From Xenopus tropicalis (taxonomy: Eukaryota; Chordata; Amphibia; Anura; Pipidae), in assembly GCF_000004195.4 (NCBI RefSeq), contig NC_030680.2, positions 139,499,545-139,563,544 of the forward strand: a DNA stretch of 64,000 nucleotides, in the 5' to 3' direction. This document shows positions 1-10,007 of this stretch, piece by piece; positions within the stretch are counted from its first letter, which is position 1; the number at the start of each line of letters is the position of its first letter. The notes beneath the pieces were generated by a model. That model searched no databases and was not told where the DNA came from. It worked only from the letters and a program-made list of their open reading frames with translations. The position numbers were made by a program, and so were the translations under genes.

Positions 1-54
1 AATATCAGGATTTTCTTATTATATTTTTTGCAGATTTAGTTCTTTTCCACTTAC

Positions 55-123
55 GTCATAATCTACCTCTTCCTCTGATTCATTAGAACCATAACATTTT
101 TCAGGTTCTTCATCAGGTTCCTC
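55..123 (-). CDS. Exon D, copy 1 at the window edge
   Basis: Same exon. The sequence to its left (1-54) is the normal inter-exon intron, so the array or the rest of the gene continues outside the window. No stop codon or last exon is present here. Confidence 0.7.
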
Positions 124-2517
124 CTTGTTAAGAGAAAAAGACAAATACAATTACACAAAAACACATTTTACATTCAAAGTCAATCAATATCGGGATTTTC
201 TTATGATAGTTTTTGCAGATTTAGTTCTTTTCCACTTACGTCATAATCTACCTCTTCCTCTGATTCATTAGAACCATAACATTTTTCAGGTTCTTCATCA
301 GGTTCCTCCTTGTTAAGAGAAAAAGACAAATACAATTACACAAAAACACATTTTACATTCAAAGTCAATCAATATCAGGATTTTCTTATTATATTTTTTG
401 CAGATTTAGTTCTTTTCCACTTACGTCATAATCTACCTCTTCCTCTGATTCATTAGAACCATAACATTTTTCAGGTTCTTCATCAGGTTCCTCCTTGTTA
501 AGAGAAAAAGACAAATACAATTACACAAAAACACATTTTACATTCAAAGTCAATCAATATCGGGATTTTCTTATGATATTTTTTGCAGATTTAGTTCTTT
601 TCCACTTACGTCATAATCTACCTCTTCCTCTGATTCATTAGAACCATAACATTTTTCAGGTTCTTCATCAGGTTCCTCCTTGTTAAGAGAAAAAGACAAA
701 TACAATTACACAAAAACACATTTTACATTCAAAGTCATTCAATATCGGGATTGTTCCACTTACTTCAAAGATGTAAGTTTGTTGTCTGTTCTGCTCTGGG
801 TGTTCCTGCGTAAGAGACAGAGATATCAGGCCTCACACCGGTATTTAACGTATCTTTCATGATACAAAAACAAGCAACTTTAGTTCATATTTTTATCAGT
901 TTTATATTATGTATTTCTTGCGACTTACTTGAGCGACAACGTTACTAGTAGATGGAACTGGTTCCTGGTTCAGGAAAAAAAGAGAATAATGAGATCAGGG
1001 AGATCAACTCGGCTCTTTGCTGGAAAAGCTAAAACCTATTTCTTGTGACCTTATGGGTTTGGCAGTTGCGATAGATAGATAGATAGATAGATAGATAACT
1101 TTGTTAGGAGGTCAATAAATGTGAATTTGGAAAAGTCAGATGGCTCAGGTGAATACTCCTATTTAGCCAAAGAGAAATTATTCTTTATTCAAAGGAAGGT
1201 TTTTTAAAGTATTTTTTTTTTTTGTCTATTTTAACTTACCGGGCAAATATCCTCGCCAGTTTCATCTTCTGTTTGTTCCTGGTTAAAGAATAAAAAAAAA
1301 GTGTGATTAACTCATTCACTACTGTAATGATGTATCTGATAAAGGGCAAAATAACCAGTTACTTTCCACTATTGCCTTTCCCACTTACTTGGAAGGTGTT
1401 ATCTCCAAGCCCCACAATCTGCTCCGGGTTGTCCTGCGTAAGAGACAGAGATATCAGGCCTCTATACGGTATTTATCTTTCATAATACAAAAACAAGCAA
1501 CTTTACTTCATATATTTTATCAGTTGTAAACGATTTATTTCTCGCTACTTACTCCAGAGACCACATTCCCAGTAGGTGGAACTGGTTGCTGGTTAAGAGA
1601 AAAGAGAATAATGAGATCAGGGAGATCAACTCGGCTCTTTGCTGGAAAAGCTCAAACCTATTTCTAGTGACCTTATGGGTTTGGCAGTTGCATTAATCTG
1701 TATTTAAAATGGATTATTAAATGTATGTGGCAGGGCACATGGCTAGAGCCGACTGTGTGTGCCAGTATAGGGGTGCAAAGCGGATATATATAATGTAGGG
1801 GGGCAGTACAACTATGGGAGCCTACATACACTGGCAGGTACAGGCGCAGTAGGGTAAAAGCCAATTACACATGAAAAGCTGCTTTTTCCCTTTACTGTGT
1901 ATGCGCCTGTCTGTGTCCAAAGGGAAGAAGAGGAAAGAGACAGGTGGGCACATAGATAGATAGATAGGTAGATAGATAGATAGGTTGGCAGATAGATAGG
2001 TAGGTAGCTAGGTAGATAGATTTATAGGTTGATAGATAGATAGATAGATAGATAGGTAGATGATAGATAGATAGATAGATAGGAAAGAAGACAGAAGAGG
2101 AAAGAGATATTTGCAGCTTCTCCGTTTTGCTTACCTCGCAGATGGTTTCAGTGGGTTGATGCTGTTGTTCTTCTGGTTGAACCTGTTTCACATAAAGAAA
2201 AGAGTTTATTTAATAGAAATAAAGAGCCAAGTATTTGATATTATACTGAAATGCAAACTGGGATGGGTACAATATATTTGCTTGGCAGTTCCCTCCTTAC
2301 CAGAATAACAACTTCTTTATCTTTCACAAGTCGTTTCTGAAAACAAAGAGAATAAAGTCGGATTATAAATGGTAACGATCGCGCTGGGAAATCGGTAACT
2401 TTTATTCGCAAACCCAAATCAGAGATATTAGAGTCAAACAAAGGCCCTTACTTTTCTAAAAAGTGGGAGGCAACAAAATACTTTTCTAAGCATGTTCCTC
2501 GCCATTTTCGCTGCCAT
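55..2517 (-). CDS. Microexon-built acidic protein gene, 5' part (12 coding exons seen)
   Basis: Unrecognised gene, described from sequence only. Twelve coding exons read right to left: 2517-2452, 2336-2301, 2182-2135, 1588-1553, 1433-1389, 1278-1240, 964-929, 805-764, 678-610, 493-425, 308-240 and 123-55. Lengths are 66 (coding part), 36, 48, 36, 45, 39, 36, 42 and four times 69 bases, all divisible by three. Every donor is GTAAG-type or GTAAGC, every acceptor ends in AG after a pyrimidine-rich stretch, and every intron is phase 0, so the 208 codons stay open with no stop. The N-terminus is basic (MAAKMARNMLRK, then a CC-containing hydrophobic patch and KKRLVKDKEVV) without an obvious signal peptide. 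The rest is rich in E, Q, P and D and is probably disordered. The gene continues beyond base 1. The splice reading is inference from signals and frame; no transcript was available. Confidence 0.72.
240..308 (-). CDS. Exon D, copy 2 from the left edge
   Basis: Same exon, 185 bases from the neighbouring copies. The adjoining intron carries the ATCGGG and TTATGATA variants shared with copy 4. Confidence 0.7.
425..493 (-). CDS. Exon D, copy 3 from the left edge
   Basis: Same 69-base exon as 610-678 with the same splice signals, exactly 185 bases further on. The coding sequence appears identical among the four copies. Confidence 0.7.
610..678 (-). CDS. Exon D, copy 4 from the left edge (first transcribed)
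   Basis: Twenty-three codons starting EEPDEEPEKCYG and ending SEEEVDYD. Nine glutamates and three aspartates make it strongly acidic. The SEEE sequence fits casein-kinase-2-type sites by family knowledge. Acceptor TTAACAAG, donor GTAAGT. Confidence 0.7.
764..805 (-). CDS. Exon C2 of the microexon gene
   Basis: Fourteen codons (EHPEQNRQQTYIFE), acceptor TTACGCAG, donor GTAAGT. Second copy of exon C, followed directly by the exon D array. Confidence 0.68.
929..964 (-). CDS. Exon B2 of the microexon gene
   Basis: Twelve codons (EPVPSTSNVVAQ), acceptor GAACCAG, donor GTAAGT. Second copy of exon B. Confidence 0.68.
1071..1096. repeat. GATA microsatellite
   Basis: Perfect GATA tetranucleotide run at the end of the duplicated intron segment. 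Confidence 0.9.
1240..1278 (-). CDS. Exon A2 of the microexon gene
   Basis: Thirteen codons (EQTEDETGEDICP), acceptor AACCAG, donor GTAAGT. It corresponds to A1 by position in the block and by partial sequence similarity. Confidence 0.66.
1389..1433 (-). CDS. Exon C1 of the microexon gene
   Basis: Fifteen codons (DNPEQIVGLGDNTFQ), acceptor TTACGCAG, donor GTAAGT. It pairs with exon C2 (EHPEQNRQQTYIFE), 625 bases away; the acceptor-side intron sequence is almost identical. Confidence 0.68.
1553..1588 (-). CDS. Exon B1 of the microexon gene
   Basis: Twelve codons (QPVPPTGNVVSG), acceptor AACCAG, donor GTAAGT. It is a clear paralogue of exon B2 (EPVPSTSNVVAQ), which lies 624 bases away with the same flanking intron sequence. 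Confidence 0.68.
1952..2091. repeat. GATA/GGTA microsatellite
   Basis: Imperfect tetranucleotide run inside the intron between exons A1 and B1. It helps explain why that intron is longer than its duplicate. Confidence 0.9.
2135..2182 (-). CDS. Exon A1 of the microexon gene
   Basis: Sixteen codons (VQPEEQQHQPTETICE) between acceptor AACAG and donor GTAAGC. It resembles exon A2 (1278-1240) in its ending, TETICE against TGEDICP, and is the first member of a duplicated three-exon block. A longer frame continues past the donor into a GATA microsatellite; the intron reading is preferred because it keeps the phase-0 pattern. Confidence 0.66.
2301..2336 (-). CDS. Exon 2 of the microexon gene
   Basis: Twelve codons (KRLVKDKEVVIL) between acceptor TTTTCAG and donor GTAAGG. 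The charge is basic, continuing the basic N-terminal segment. Phase 0 at both ends. Confidence 0.68.
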
Positions 2518-2522
2518 TCTTT
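2452..2522 (-). CDS. Exon 1 of the microexon gene (start codon)
   Basis: The acceptor CAG (2525-2523) follows a CT-rich tract and leaves five untranslated bases before ATG at 2517-2515. The start context is good, with A at -3 and G at +4. Twenty-two codons, beginning MAAKMARNMLRK and ending FRK, run into the donor GTAAGG. The two cysteines in the hydrophobic patch (VFCCLPLF) could be lipidation sites, but that is speculation. Two further in-frame ATGs (codons 5 and 9) could also serve as starts. Confidence 0.68.
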
Positions 2523-2559
2523 CTGCGGAGAGAGAGAGAAACATCATTGGTGCAAACGG

Positions 2560-3240
2560 TAGTAATCCGATTCGTTGCTTTTATTTATATTTTATTATTT
2601 ATATAGAGACATTAAACAGTTTGGCCCCACTTTTGAGCCTTGTACCAAACCCTTTTCTTTAATAGTGTTTTAATGTCGGTTTGAAAAACAGGTGAAGCCA
2701 CGGAATGAGATCTGATTGGCTGTCGGCTTTTTGTAACCGTGAATACATAGTCACCCAATGGGAACCCTGGAATTAAGCCAACAAAATTCAATAGGTGAAA
2801 TCGGATTGGCTGTTGGTGGCTCCGCCCACTTTTATATATATATATCATCTTTTCATTCAAGCTGACCCCATGACTATGCGATTCAAGTTTGGGGGTGTAG
2901 CTTCAAAGCTGTAAGATTGGCAGCAGTTTGAAAATCTTCCCTGTCAAAGTCAATGGGAAAATTGGGGGGTTCGGAGCCACAAAAAGACGGGGGGCGGGAT
3001 CTCTTAGAAAAACACAAGCAAACTGCTCTGCTATAAGGCGAAGAAGTGTGGGGAGTTTGGGTGTTGTACCCCTAAAACTGTAGGAGGAGTAGCGTTTAGA
3101 AAATGTGGGGCGCTAACCAACATAATTACGTTTCCCCATAGCAACCAATCAGCAGCATTTGCTGGTCACAAAGCCAAAACAATGTATTGGTTGCTATGAG
3201 TTACTGCACACAGTGCTTAGTGGCTTTTATTACATAAGGG
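2560..3240. repeat. Dispersed repeat filling intron 1 (tentative)
   Basis: No exon seen. The stretch contains conserved-looking repeat wording (TGATTGGCTGT twice, a G-rich AATTGGGGGG segment) and ends with a CCAATCAG / TTGGTTGCTATG inverted pair common in frog repeats. Family not identified. Confidence 0.35.
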
Positions 3241-3764
3241 GTAAACCTCTGAATTTAAATAAAAATAATACTATTTACGAATGATAAAAGACGACCAATA
3301 TAAATAAATCAAACGAAGAAAACACGGTGTGGAATCCAATAAAATATATTAGAATTGGTAGGGTGATAAATCCCTGTAGGGAAATGGAAACTTTATGTAT
3401 AGTATATACTGTATTTTATTTATATTGGCCCCTCCCCCTGGGGATCTTGCAATGGAAATGATTGGCACAGGCAACATATTTGCCCCGCCCCTGTTTATAT
3501 GTATAAAGCCGGACGCGACAGGCGCATTTAATGTACAAACGTAATAGCGAATTTTTATTCACAGTGCGAATGTCATGGAAAGCTTTTTAAATATGGCTTA
3601 TTCCCAAATTGCTCTATATAATAAATATCCCCCCCTCCCTATGTAGTAGGGAATTAAATACAGTCGCGCGGGGTGTATCCTTCCCCCACTTGTTACACTG
3701 ATAAATCTGTCCCTAAACCTTTATTTCCATAATGTCCCCCCTATGTAACCGGAGCTCCACTCAC

Positions 3765-3850
3765 CTTGCTCGCGTAAGAAAGAATGTGCCGATCCCAGGC
3801 TACTTAGCAACACCCTCAGCTTTCGACATTGTGACATCACAATGCAGCTG
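3765..3850 (-). other. Probable 5' untranslated exon of the microexon gene
   Basis: Exon sequence ending CGCGAGCAAG meets a consensus donor GTGAGT (3764-3759). This would feed the acceptor at 2523 across a 1242-base intron. The transcription start is not defined; the upper boundary given is a guess, limited by a MITE at 3941. Confidence 0.45.
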
Positions 3851-3867
3851 CCTGCACTGTGACATCA
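3832..3867. promoter_or_regulatory. Two TGACATCA motifs, candidate promoter elements
   Basis: TGACATCACAATG occurs twice (octamers at 3832-3839 and 3860-3867), 28 bases apart, next to the proposed leader exon. The octamer is one base from the cyclic-AMP-response palindrome TGACGTCA. A regulatory role is inference from position only. Confidence 0.3.
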
Positions 3868-3940
3868 CAATGTCTCAAGCAATGCGATTACTGACAGGAG
3901 TTATGGGCACTGGGGGGCTGTAATACTGAGTCTAATAATA

Positions 3941-4268
3941 CAGGTATCGGACCCCATATCCGGAAACCCGTTATCCAGAAAGCTCCGAATTACGGAATGC
4001 CCGTCTCCCATAGACTCCACTTTAATCAAACAATTAAGAATTTTAAAACTGATTTCCTTTTTCTATGTAGAAATAAAACAGAACCTTGTAATTGATCCCA
4101 ACTAAGATATAATTAATCTTTATTGGATGCAAAACAATCCTATTGGGTTTAATTAATGTTTTATTGATTTTTTAATAGACTTAAGGTATTGAGATCCAAA
4201 TTACGGAAAGACCCCTTATCCTGAATACCCTTGGTCCCGAGCATTCTGGATAATGGATCCTATACCTG
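3941..4268. mobile_element. TA-flanked MITE (CAGGTAT ends), single-unit copy
   Basis: Inverted ends CAGGTATCGGACC and GGATCCTATACCTG sit between TA dinucleotides, which suggests a Tc1/mariner-type target. 328 bp, no coding capacity. This is the reference layout for the other copies at 7102, 12229, 14995 and 60896. Confidence 0.75.
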
Positions 4269-4560
4269 TACTAATATTGGCAGGGGTTAAGGTTATTGGG
4301 TGCAGTTATACATGGCAGGGGTAAGGTTAGTGGCAGGCATAGGGGGAGGGTGACTGTTTGGGGGGGGGCTAAAGATGGGCCATACACAGACTGACCTACA
4401 GTTAATGTGAGACTTAGTGGATTCGCTGCTGGTGTATAAAATTAACCCCCCAACTGACTCTTGCTGTTCTTACTGACTTCCAAGGATTCTGTGCAAAAGT
4501 GCCGGGGGGGGGGGCTTTTTTTTGGTTTGTGATCAGTTAGCTTAAAGGGGTAGTTCAGCC
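4269..4560. other. Non-coding stretch; minisatellite remnant and TTAA-repeat end
   Basis: Begins with two units of the 35-bp repeat found at 6119 (GGCAGGGGTTAAGG). It ends with TTAAAGGGGTAGTTCAGCC, the end of a TTAA-MITE. No gene seen. Confidence 0.5.
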
Positions 4561-4566
4561 TTTAGT

Positions 4567-5330
4567 GCTCTATAGTACCCGTGTATAGTACCTGTTTATA
4601 CTACCTGCATATAGTACCTGCGTATAGTACCTGTGGGAGTGGAAGGATACAGTATAGTACCCGTGTATAGTACCTGTGGGAGTGGAAGGATACAGTATAG
4701 TACCTGTGTATAGTACCTGTGGGAGTGGAAGGATACAGTATAGTACCTGCGTATAGTACCTGAGGGAGTGGAAGGATACAGTATAGTACCTGCGTATAGT
4801 ACCTGTGGGAGTGGAAGGATACAGTATAGTACCTGCGTATAGTACCTGTGGGAGTGGAAGGATACAGTATAGTACCTGCGTATAGTACCTGTGGGAGTGG
4901 AAGGATACAGTATAGTACCTGCGTATAGTACCTGTGGGAGTGGAAGGATACAGTATAGTACCTGCGTATAGTACCTGTGGGAGTGGAAGGATACAGTATA
5001 GTACCTGCGTATAGTACCTGTGGGAGTGGAAGGATACAGTATAGTACCTGCGTATAGTACCTGTGGGAGTGGAAGGATACAGTATAGTACCTGCGTATAG
5101 TACCTGTGGGAGTGGAAGGATACAGTATAGTACCTGCGTATAGTACCTGTGGGAGTGGAAGGATACAGTATAGTACCTGCGTATAGTACCTGTGGGAGTG
5201 GAAGGATACAGTATAGTACCTGCGTATAGTACCTGTGGGAGTGGAAGGATACAGTATAGTACCTGCGTATAGTACCTGTGGGAGTGGAAGGATACAGTAT
5301 AGTACCTGCGTATAGTACCTGTGGGAGTGG
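4567..5330. repeat. 43-bp minisatellite, about 17 copies
   Basis: Unit of TGCGTATAGTACCTG plus GGGAGTGGAAGGATACAG, period 43. Because 43 is not a multiple of three and the unit lacks stops in some frames, long false reading frames appear on the minus strand. Confidence 0.95.
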
Positions 5331-6118
5331 GATGAAATCTGCAGCAAATGTTCAGAGTTGGTTCTGAGGTAAAGTTACAGCTGCAGATTCTCATTTTCAG
5401 TCTTCATTTCTGCCTTCAGTTTGTAATGTCTCCCGAGCCCTGTCTATATCTGTGCTTTGATTGGTCAATTTTACTGTGTGTCAAGAAAGCTGTGCTCTGA
5501 TTGGATAATCTACAAGAAGAAAGAGCACAGCAGAACCAGCTTGCAGGAACCAGGGTTGCCAGGTTGGCAGTTTTCCTGCTAAATTGGGCTACTAGTTTAA
5601 AGCCCAGGCGGGTTTTCAAAGTACAAAGCCGCCAAAGAACAGATTTGGGCTATTATTTGGAGCCTTGGCGGGTTTGTAGTTTGTACTAGCCAAAGTTTTT
5701 TCCCCTATTAACCTGATGTGCCTGTCCCACTGCATGCTGGGTAATGTAGTTTGTATCTAACAATTAGCCTACAGCTATAAATATCATAAGACTACAATAC
5801 CCAGCAAGCAGTTGGACAGTATAGACAGAGACTCCCATTTCTATTCAATTCAGGCTCAACCTGTCTGTTCTACACCCTGCTCCCTGCTCTATAGGGTGTG
5901 AGATTGTACCATTATCTACTGTGATGTGGGGGGGCTGCCATTTGGTACATTCTGCAGTTGATCCTTAAGCTATAACTTTGCTTAACGTTGTAGTCGAATA
6001 CACCCATATGTACAGTATATCATATCTGGGGTTAATGCAACATTCTGAATCCAGGGAATTATCCCATTAACTGGAGAGGGGGCACAGGGCATGGGTAGTG
6101 ATTATACGCTTTAAAAGG
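5331..6118. other. Non-coding stretch
   Basis: No supportable exon. Contains AATGTAGTTTGTA / ACTACAATACCCAGCA repeat fragments and a duplicated GGGCTA...GGCGGG segment (about 5585-5675). Confidence 0.5.
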
Positions 6119-6420
6119 ACATTTATACATGGCAGGGGCTAATGTTATTGGGAGGCAGTTATACCTGGCAGATATTGAGGTTATTGTGGGACATTTATAT
6201 ATGGCAGTTTTTAAGGTTTTTGGGGGACATTTATACATGGCAGGGGTTAAGGTTATTGGGGGGCAGTTATACCTGGCAGATATAGAGGTTATTGTGGGAC
6301 ATTTATATATGGCAGTTTTTAAGGTTATTGGGGGACATTTATACATGGCAGGGGTTAAGGTTATTGGCGGACATTTATATATGGCAGGGGGTAAGGTAAT
6401 GGGGGGCAGTTATAAAATAA
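6119..6420. repeat. 35-bp minisatellite with higher-order pattern
   Basis: About nine units of the form ACATTTATACATGGCAGGGG followed by TTAAGGTTATTGGGGG. Alternating variants give a repeat of about 105 bp. Reading frames here are repeat artefacts. Confidence 0.9.
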
Positions 6421-7101
6421 GGCAAATAATGGGGAGATTAGAAGTAAAGTAAAGTTTAGAATGCCCTGTGGGGTTTTTCTCGTTAGTGTGTTTATGCCAT
6501 AACTACTGTCAGTACAGAAATGATCCCTTTAGCGGCTGCTTTGGCAGAATAGGAAAGAGAACAATTACTGCAAATATCAATGATCAATTCATTTGTTTAG
6601 TTAACACAGTTATTTAATATATATATTCCTACAGGGAATCCCCCCGTTGCTATATGAACCCCAGTAGGGGACCCCAAGTCTTTGTCCTCAGTAACTACTT
6701 TATATCCATATTGTTATATTTGAATGCCCCCCCCCCACATAGCACATATTCCTGTATGCCTGTATTATGTATCCCCTATTGATACATGGATGTATAATAT
6801 AAATAACATAACAATACAGGGCATTATTGTGCTGTTTATATTGAGCTAATACAGTATGTATATGTACACACAACCCACACACCAATAAAGCCTTTTTTTT
6901 CGAGGGCAGATTTATTATAGACCAAATTGGAGGGGCCCAGAAGGGTTAAATACAGGTACAGGGCCGGGCAGCACCCAACAAATCAGCTGAAATGCCCTTT
7001 ATTTGCAGTATATGGCACAGGGCAATGCTCCAAGCCAAAGCTACCTCTTCATTAAGCTCCAGGAGTATTTGCAGTATTTGTCTATTTTGGTAAATTTTGT
7101 A
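6421..7101. other. Non-coding stretch
   Basis: AT-rich, no exon or recognised element seen; a C-run and a T-run are present. Confidence 0.45.
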
Positions 7102-7771
7102 CAGGTATAGGATCCATTATCCAGAATGCTCGGGATCTGGGGTTTTCCAGATAAGCGGTCTTTCTGTAATTGGGATCTCCTACCTAAGTCTGCTACAAAA
7201 ATTATTTTAACTGTAATTAAACCCAATAGGACTGTTCTGCCCCCAATAAGGGGTAATTATATCTTAGTTGGGATCATGTACAGGTACTGTTTTATTATTA
7301 CAGAGAAAAGGGAATCATTTAACCATGAAATAAACCCAATAGGGCTGTTCTGCCCCCAATAAGGGGTAATTATATCTTAGTTGGGATCAAGTACAGGTAC
7401 TGTTTTATTATTACAGAGAAAATTGAATCCTTTAACCATTAAATAAACCCAATAGGGCTGTTCTGCCCCAATAAGGGGTAATTATATCTTAGTTGGGATC
7501 AAGTACAGGTACTGTTTTATTATTACAGAGAAAATGGAATCCTTTAACCATGAAATAAACCCAATAGGGCTGTTCTGCCCCAATAAGGGGTAATTATATC
7601 TTAGTTGGGATCAAGTACAGGTACTGTTTTATTATTACAGAGAAAATGGAATCCTTTTTAAAAATTTGAATTATTTTCTTATAATGGAGTCTATGAGAGA
7701 GTCTATGAGAGATGGCCTGTAATTCCGAGCTTTCTTGACAACAGATGTCCAGATAACGGATCCTATACCTG
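7102..7771. mobile_element. TA-flanked MITE with expanded internal 112-bp unit
   Basis: Ends CAGGTATAGGATCC and GGATCCTATACCTG flanked by TA. Inside, a unit containing GGATCAAGTACAGGTACTG is repeated about four times (starts 7271, 7384, 7496, 7608), expanding the element to 670 bp. Confidence 0.85.
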
Positions 7772-7876
7772 TAATAAAAACTATACTTTCAAAATGATGA
7801 CACTATCTCTATATATTTCCAGAGGGGAAGTGAAGATAACATTTCAGTAGATTTCAAGCAAGAAAATAAATTACTA

Positions 7877-8040
7877 CAAGTATGGGACCTGTTATCCAGA
7901 ATGCTTGGGACCTGGGGTCTTCCAGATAAGGGGTCTTTTAGTAATCTGGATAAAGGTTACTAAAAATCATTTAAACATTAACTAAAACCAAGACAATGGT
8001 TTTGCCTCCCAAATTGTTACAAATTGGGGCAAATATATAA
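7877..8040. mobile_element. TA-MITE fragment
   Basis: Left part only (AAGTATGGGACCTGTTATCC), diverged, losing similarity before any right end. Confidence 0.6.
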
Positions 8041-8495
8041 ATGAAGGCAATTAATTATATTAATCAGGAAAACTAACAGTGAGGAATGTAGGACCGTATG
8101 TAGGAAGAAGTCTAAGAGATAACTAGTCACTAGATGTAGGATCACTAAGAGATAACTAGTCACATAGCTTTGAAAAAGAAAAACGATCAGCAAATGTTTG
8201 ACATTTTTTAGTTAATGTTATGAAAAATGCAACATCTTACCTCTGATCTCAATACCCTTTCAGCAATGGCTAAATGACCCTCGGTTATAAACCCTTCCTT
8301 CCCAGCCTTCCAGTCCTCCGGAGTCTAATTCTATTTTAATGGTTCCCAGGTTATTTATAATAGGGATGTAAACATCTGAATTCTAAACTCTTCTGTTATA
8401 TCTTTTACTAGAAATTAGGGCTTATTTTTGATGCCCGAATATTTTGAGTTATAACAATGGCTAATGCTCTGGAAAAAATACACTCTGCCATTTAA
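8041..8495. other. Non-coding stretch
   Basis: A short direct repeat (TAAGAGATAACTAGTCAC, about 8113 and 8147) is the only structure noticed. Confidence 0.45.
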
Positions 8496-8850
8496 CATTT
8501 TATTCTTGAACCAACAAATGTATTTGTAGTTGTAATATTGGTGTGTAGGCGCCATCTCAGTGCATTGTGCCTGAGTCTGAGCTTTCAGCCAGCGCTACAC
8601 ATTAGAACTGCTTTCAGCTAACCTATTGTTTCTCCTACTCCCATGTAACTAGAGGAGTCCCAAGCCGGACTTGGATTTCTTACTATTAAGTGCTATTCTG
8701 ATACCTACTGGGAGCTGCTATCTTGCTCCCTTCCCATTGTTCTGTATATGTAAACCCTATGGGCTTGTATTAGTGCCCCCTTACTCTGTAAGTGCTACAG
8801 AGAACAATAGCACTATATAAATAGTAATAATAATTAGGCCCCTCCATTAT
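8496..8850. repeat. Dispersed repeat, also at 46640-47200 inverted
   Basis: Contains GTAGGCGCCATCTCAGTGCA and GGGAGCTGCTATCTTGCTCC, matched in reverse complement twice near 46.7-47.2 kb. The tail CACTATATAAATAGTAATAA is SINE-like. Confidence 0.75.
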
Positions 8851-8959
8851 ACATGATTTCTTTGCAGCAGGGAGGAAGGAGCCCCTGACTTTCCATTTTC
8901 CATAGACCAGGAATAGAGTGCAAGGCGCCTATGTTCCTCTGCATTCTTCAGTTTGAACC

Positions 8960-9245
8960 TTAAAGGAACAGTAACATCAAAATATGAAAGCGTATTAAAG
9001 TAATTACAATATAATGCGCTGTTACCCTGGACTGGTATAACTGGTGTGTGCCTCAGAAAGACTATTATAGTTTATATAAGCAAAGCTGCTGTGTAGCCTT
9101 GGGGGCAGCCATGCGAATGAGAAAAGGCAGAGGTTACTTAGCAGATAACAGATAAAATGCCAGTGTGTTCTACAGAGTTTATTTGTTATCTGCTATGTAA
9201 CCTGTGTTTTTCTCCTTTTTTCCATCTTGAATGGCTGCCCCCATG
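8960..9245. mobile_element. TTAA-type MITE (AAAGGAACAGTAACA end)
   Basis: Starts TTAAAGGAACAGTAACA and holds an imperfect inverted pair around GCAGATAACAGATAAA / TTTATTTGTTATCTGC. TTAA targets are typical of Kolobok/T2 or piggyBac MITEs; the right end is unclear. Confidence 0.55.
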
Positions 9246-10005
9246 TCGCCCCCACATGATGTGCGCGATTGTGTGCCTGGCACTGTGCCCCCTTCAGAGA
9301 AAACGGCATTTTGCATTTTGTTGTCTTTATTATGGAGGATGCTTAAGCTGCCATACAAGGGAGGAGCTGATATCTGTGCAGTTACCATTCAAGGGGAGGG
9401 CAAATTTGAACCTTGGGCCAATTATCGGATAACACTGGAGGGAACCTTTATTTTGGACACCACTATCTTTGCCCAATGGGGTTTCATAAACCTTCCTATC
9501 TGACTTAGCCCATATTAGTCAGGGATGCTATTGTTTTGGCCCCTTACATGGTCCAATCTTCTTTTTCATCTGATTCCCCCCCATCATTTACCTAGGATTT
9601 ATGCTCCTATGACAAAAATGTTTCTACTGTGCCCCAAACTAAAACTCCCAGTCCGTTATTACTATGCAGCAACACAGAAGTGAAGCTCTGTGTCTAGGGC
9701 CACGTGGATCCAACAACATATTTGAGGACCCCAAGGGGCACATGTAAGATCGCTTGAGCCTTTTGGTTGGAGCAATCATTAAGGAAACCCTGCGTGAGTT
9801 TTTGGGTAAAAATACCTCGTTAGTTAGGTTTTCCTTCCCCGAGCAGGCTCTTATAAATACGAAAAAGTTCAGCCAAACAAAGGATAAAAACCTCAACTAA
9901 GGAAGTATTTTAGTCCCTTTATTTGGTTCCTTAACTTACGCGGGGTTTCCTTTAAGTTTCCTTTCCTAAGCCAAGGGGCTCAATCGATCATAAATGTGCC
10001 CATAA
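9246..10005. other. Non-coding stretch before the Tc1 element
   Basis: No exon supported; short frames on both strands lack splice or family signals. Confidence 0.4.
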
Positions 10006-10007
10006 TA

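Larger units (their letters stand above)
1..740. repeat. 185-bp tandem repeat carrying exon D plus intron
   Basis: Four copies at an exact 185-base spacing, each with one 69-base exon and 116 bases of intron. Copies 1 and 3 share ATCAGG/TTATTATA; copies 2 and 4 share ATCGGG/TTATGATA. The array therefore looks built from a 370-base dimer. Confidence 0.9.
764..1690. repeat. Duplicated A-B-C exon block with intron sequence
   Basis: Sequence around exons B and C occurs twice at 624-625 bp spacing (about 764-1070 and 1389-1690). It includes a long intronic match containing GAGATCAGGGAGATCAACTC. The match ends at a GATA run on one copy. Confidence 0.85.

Noticed and set aside
1896..1910. Possible 15-base extra microexon (TGAYT) between exons A1 and B1
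   Set aside because: A pyrimidine tract, ACAG and GTAAAG are present, but the donor is weak and no paralogous exon exists in the duplicate block.
4570..5394. 274- and 248-codon minus-strand frames rich in YYT/PTGT repeats
   Set aside because: Product of a 43-bp minisatellite lacking stops; the period is not a multiple of three, so the same peptide appears in shifted frames.
6129..6452. 107-codon frame
   Set aside because: Produced by the 35-bp minisatellite.
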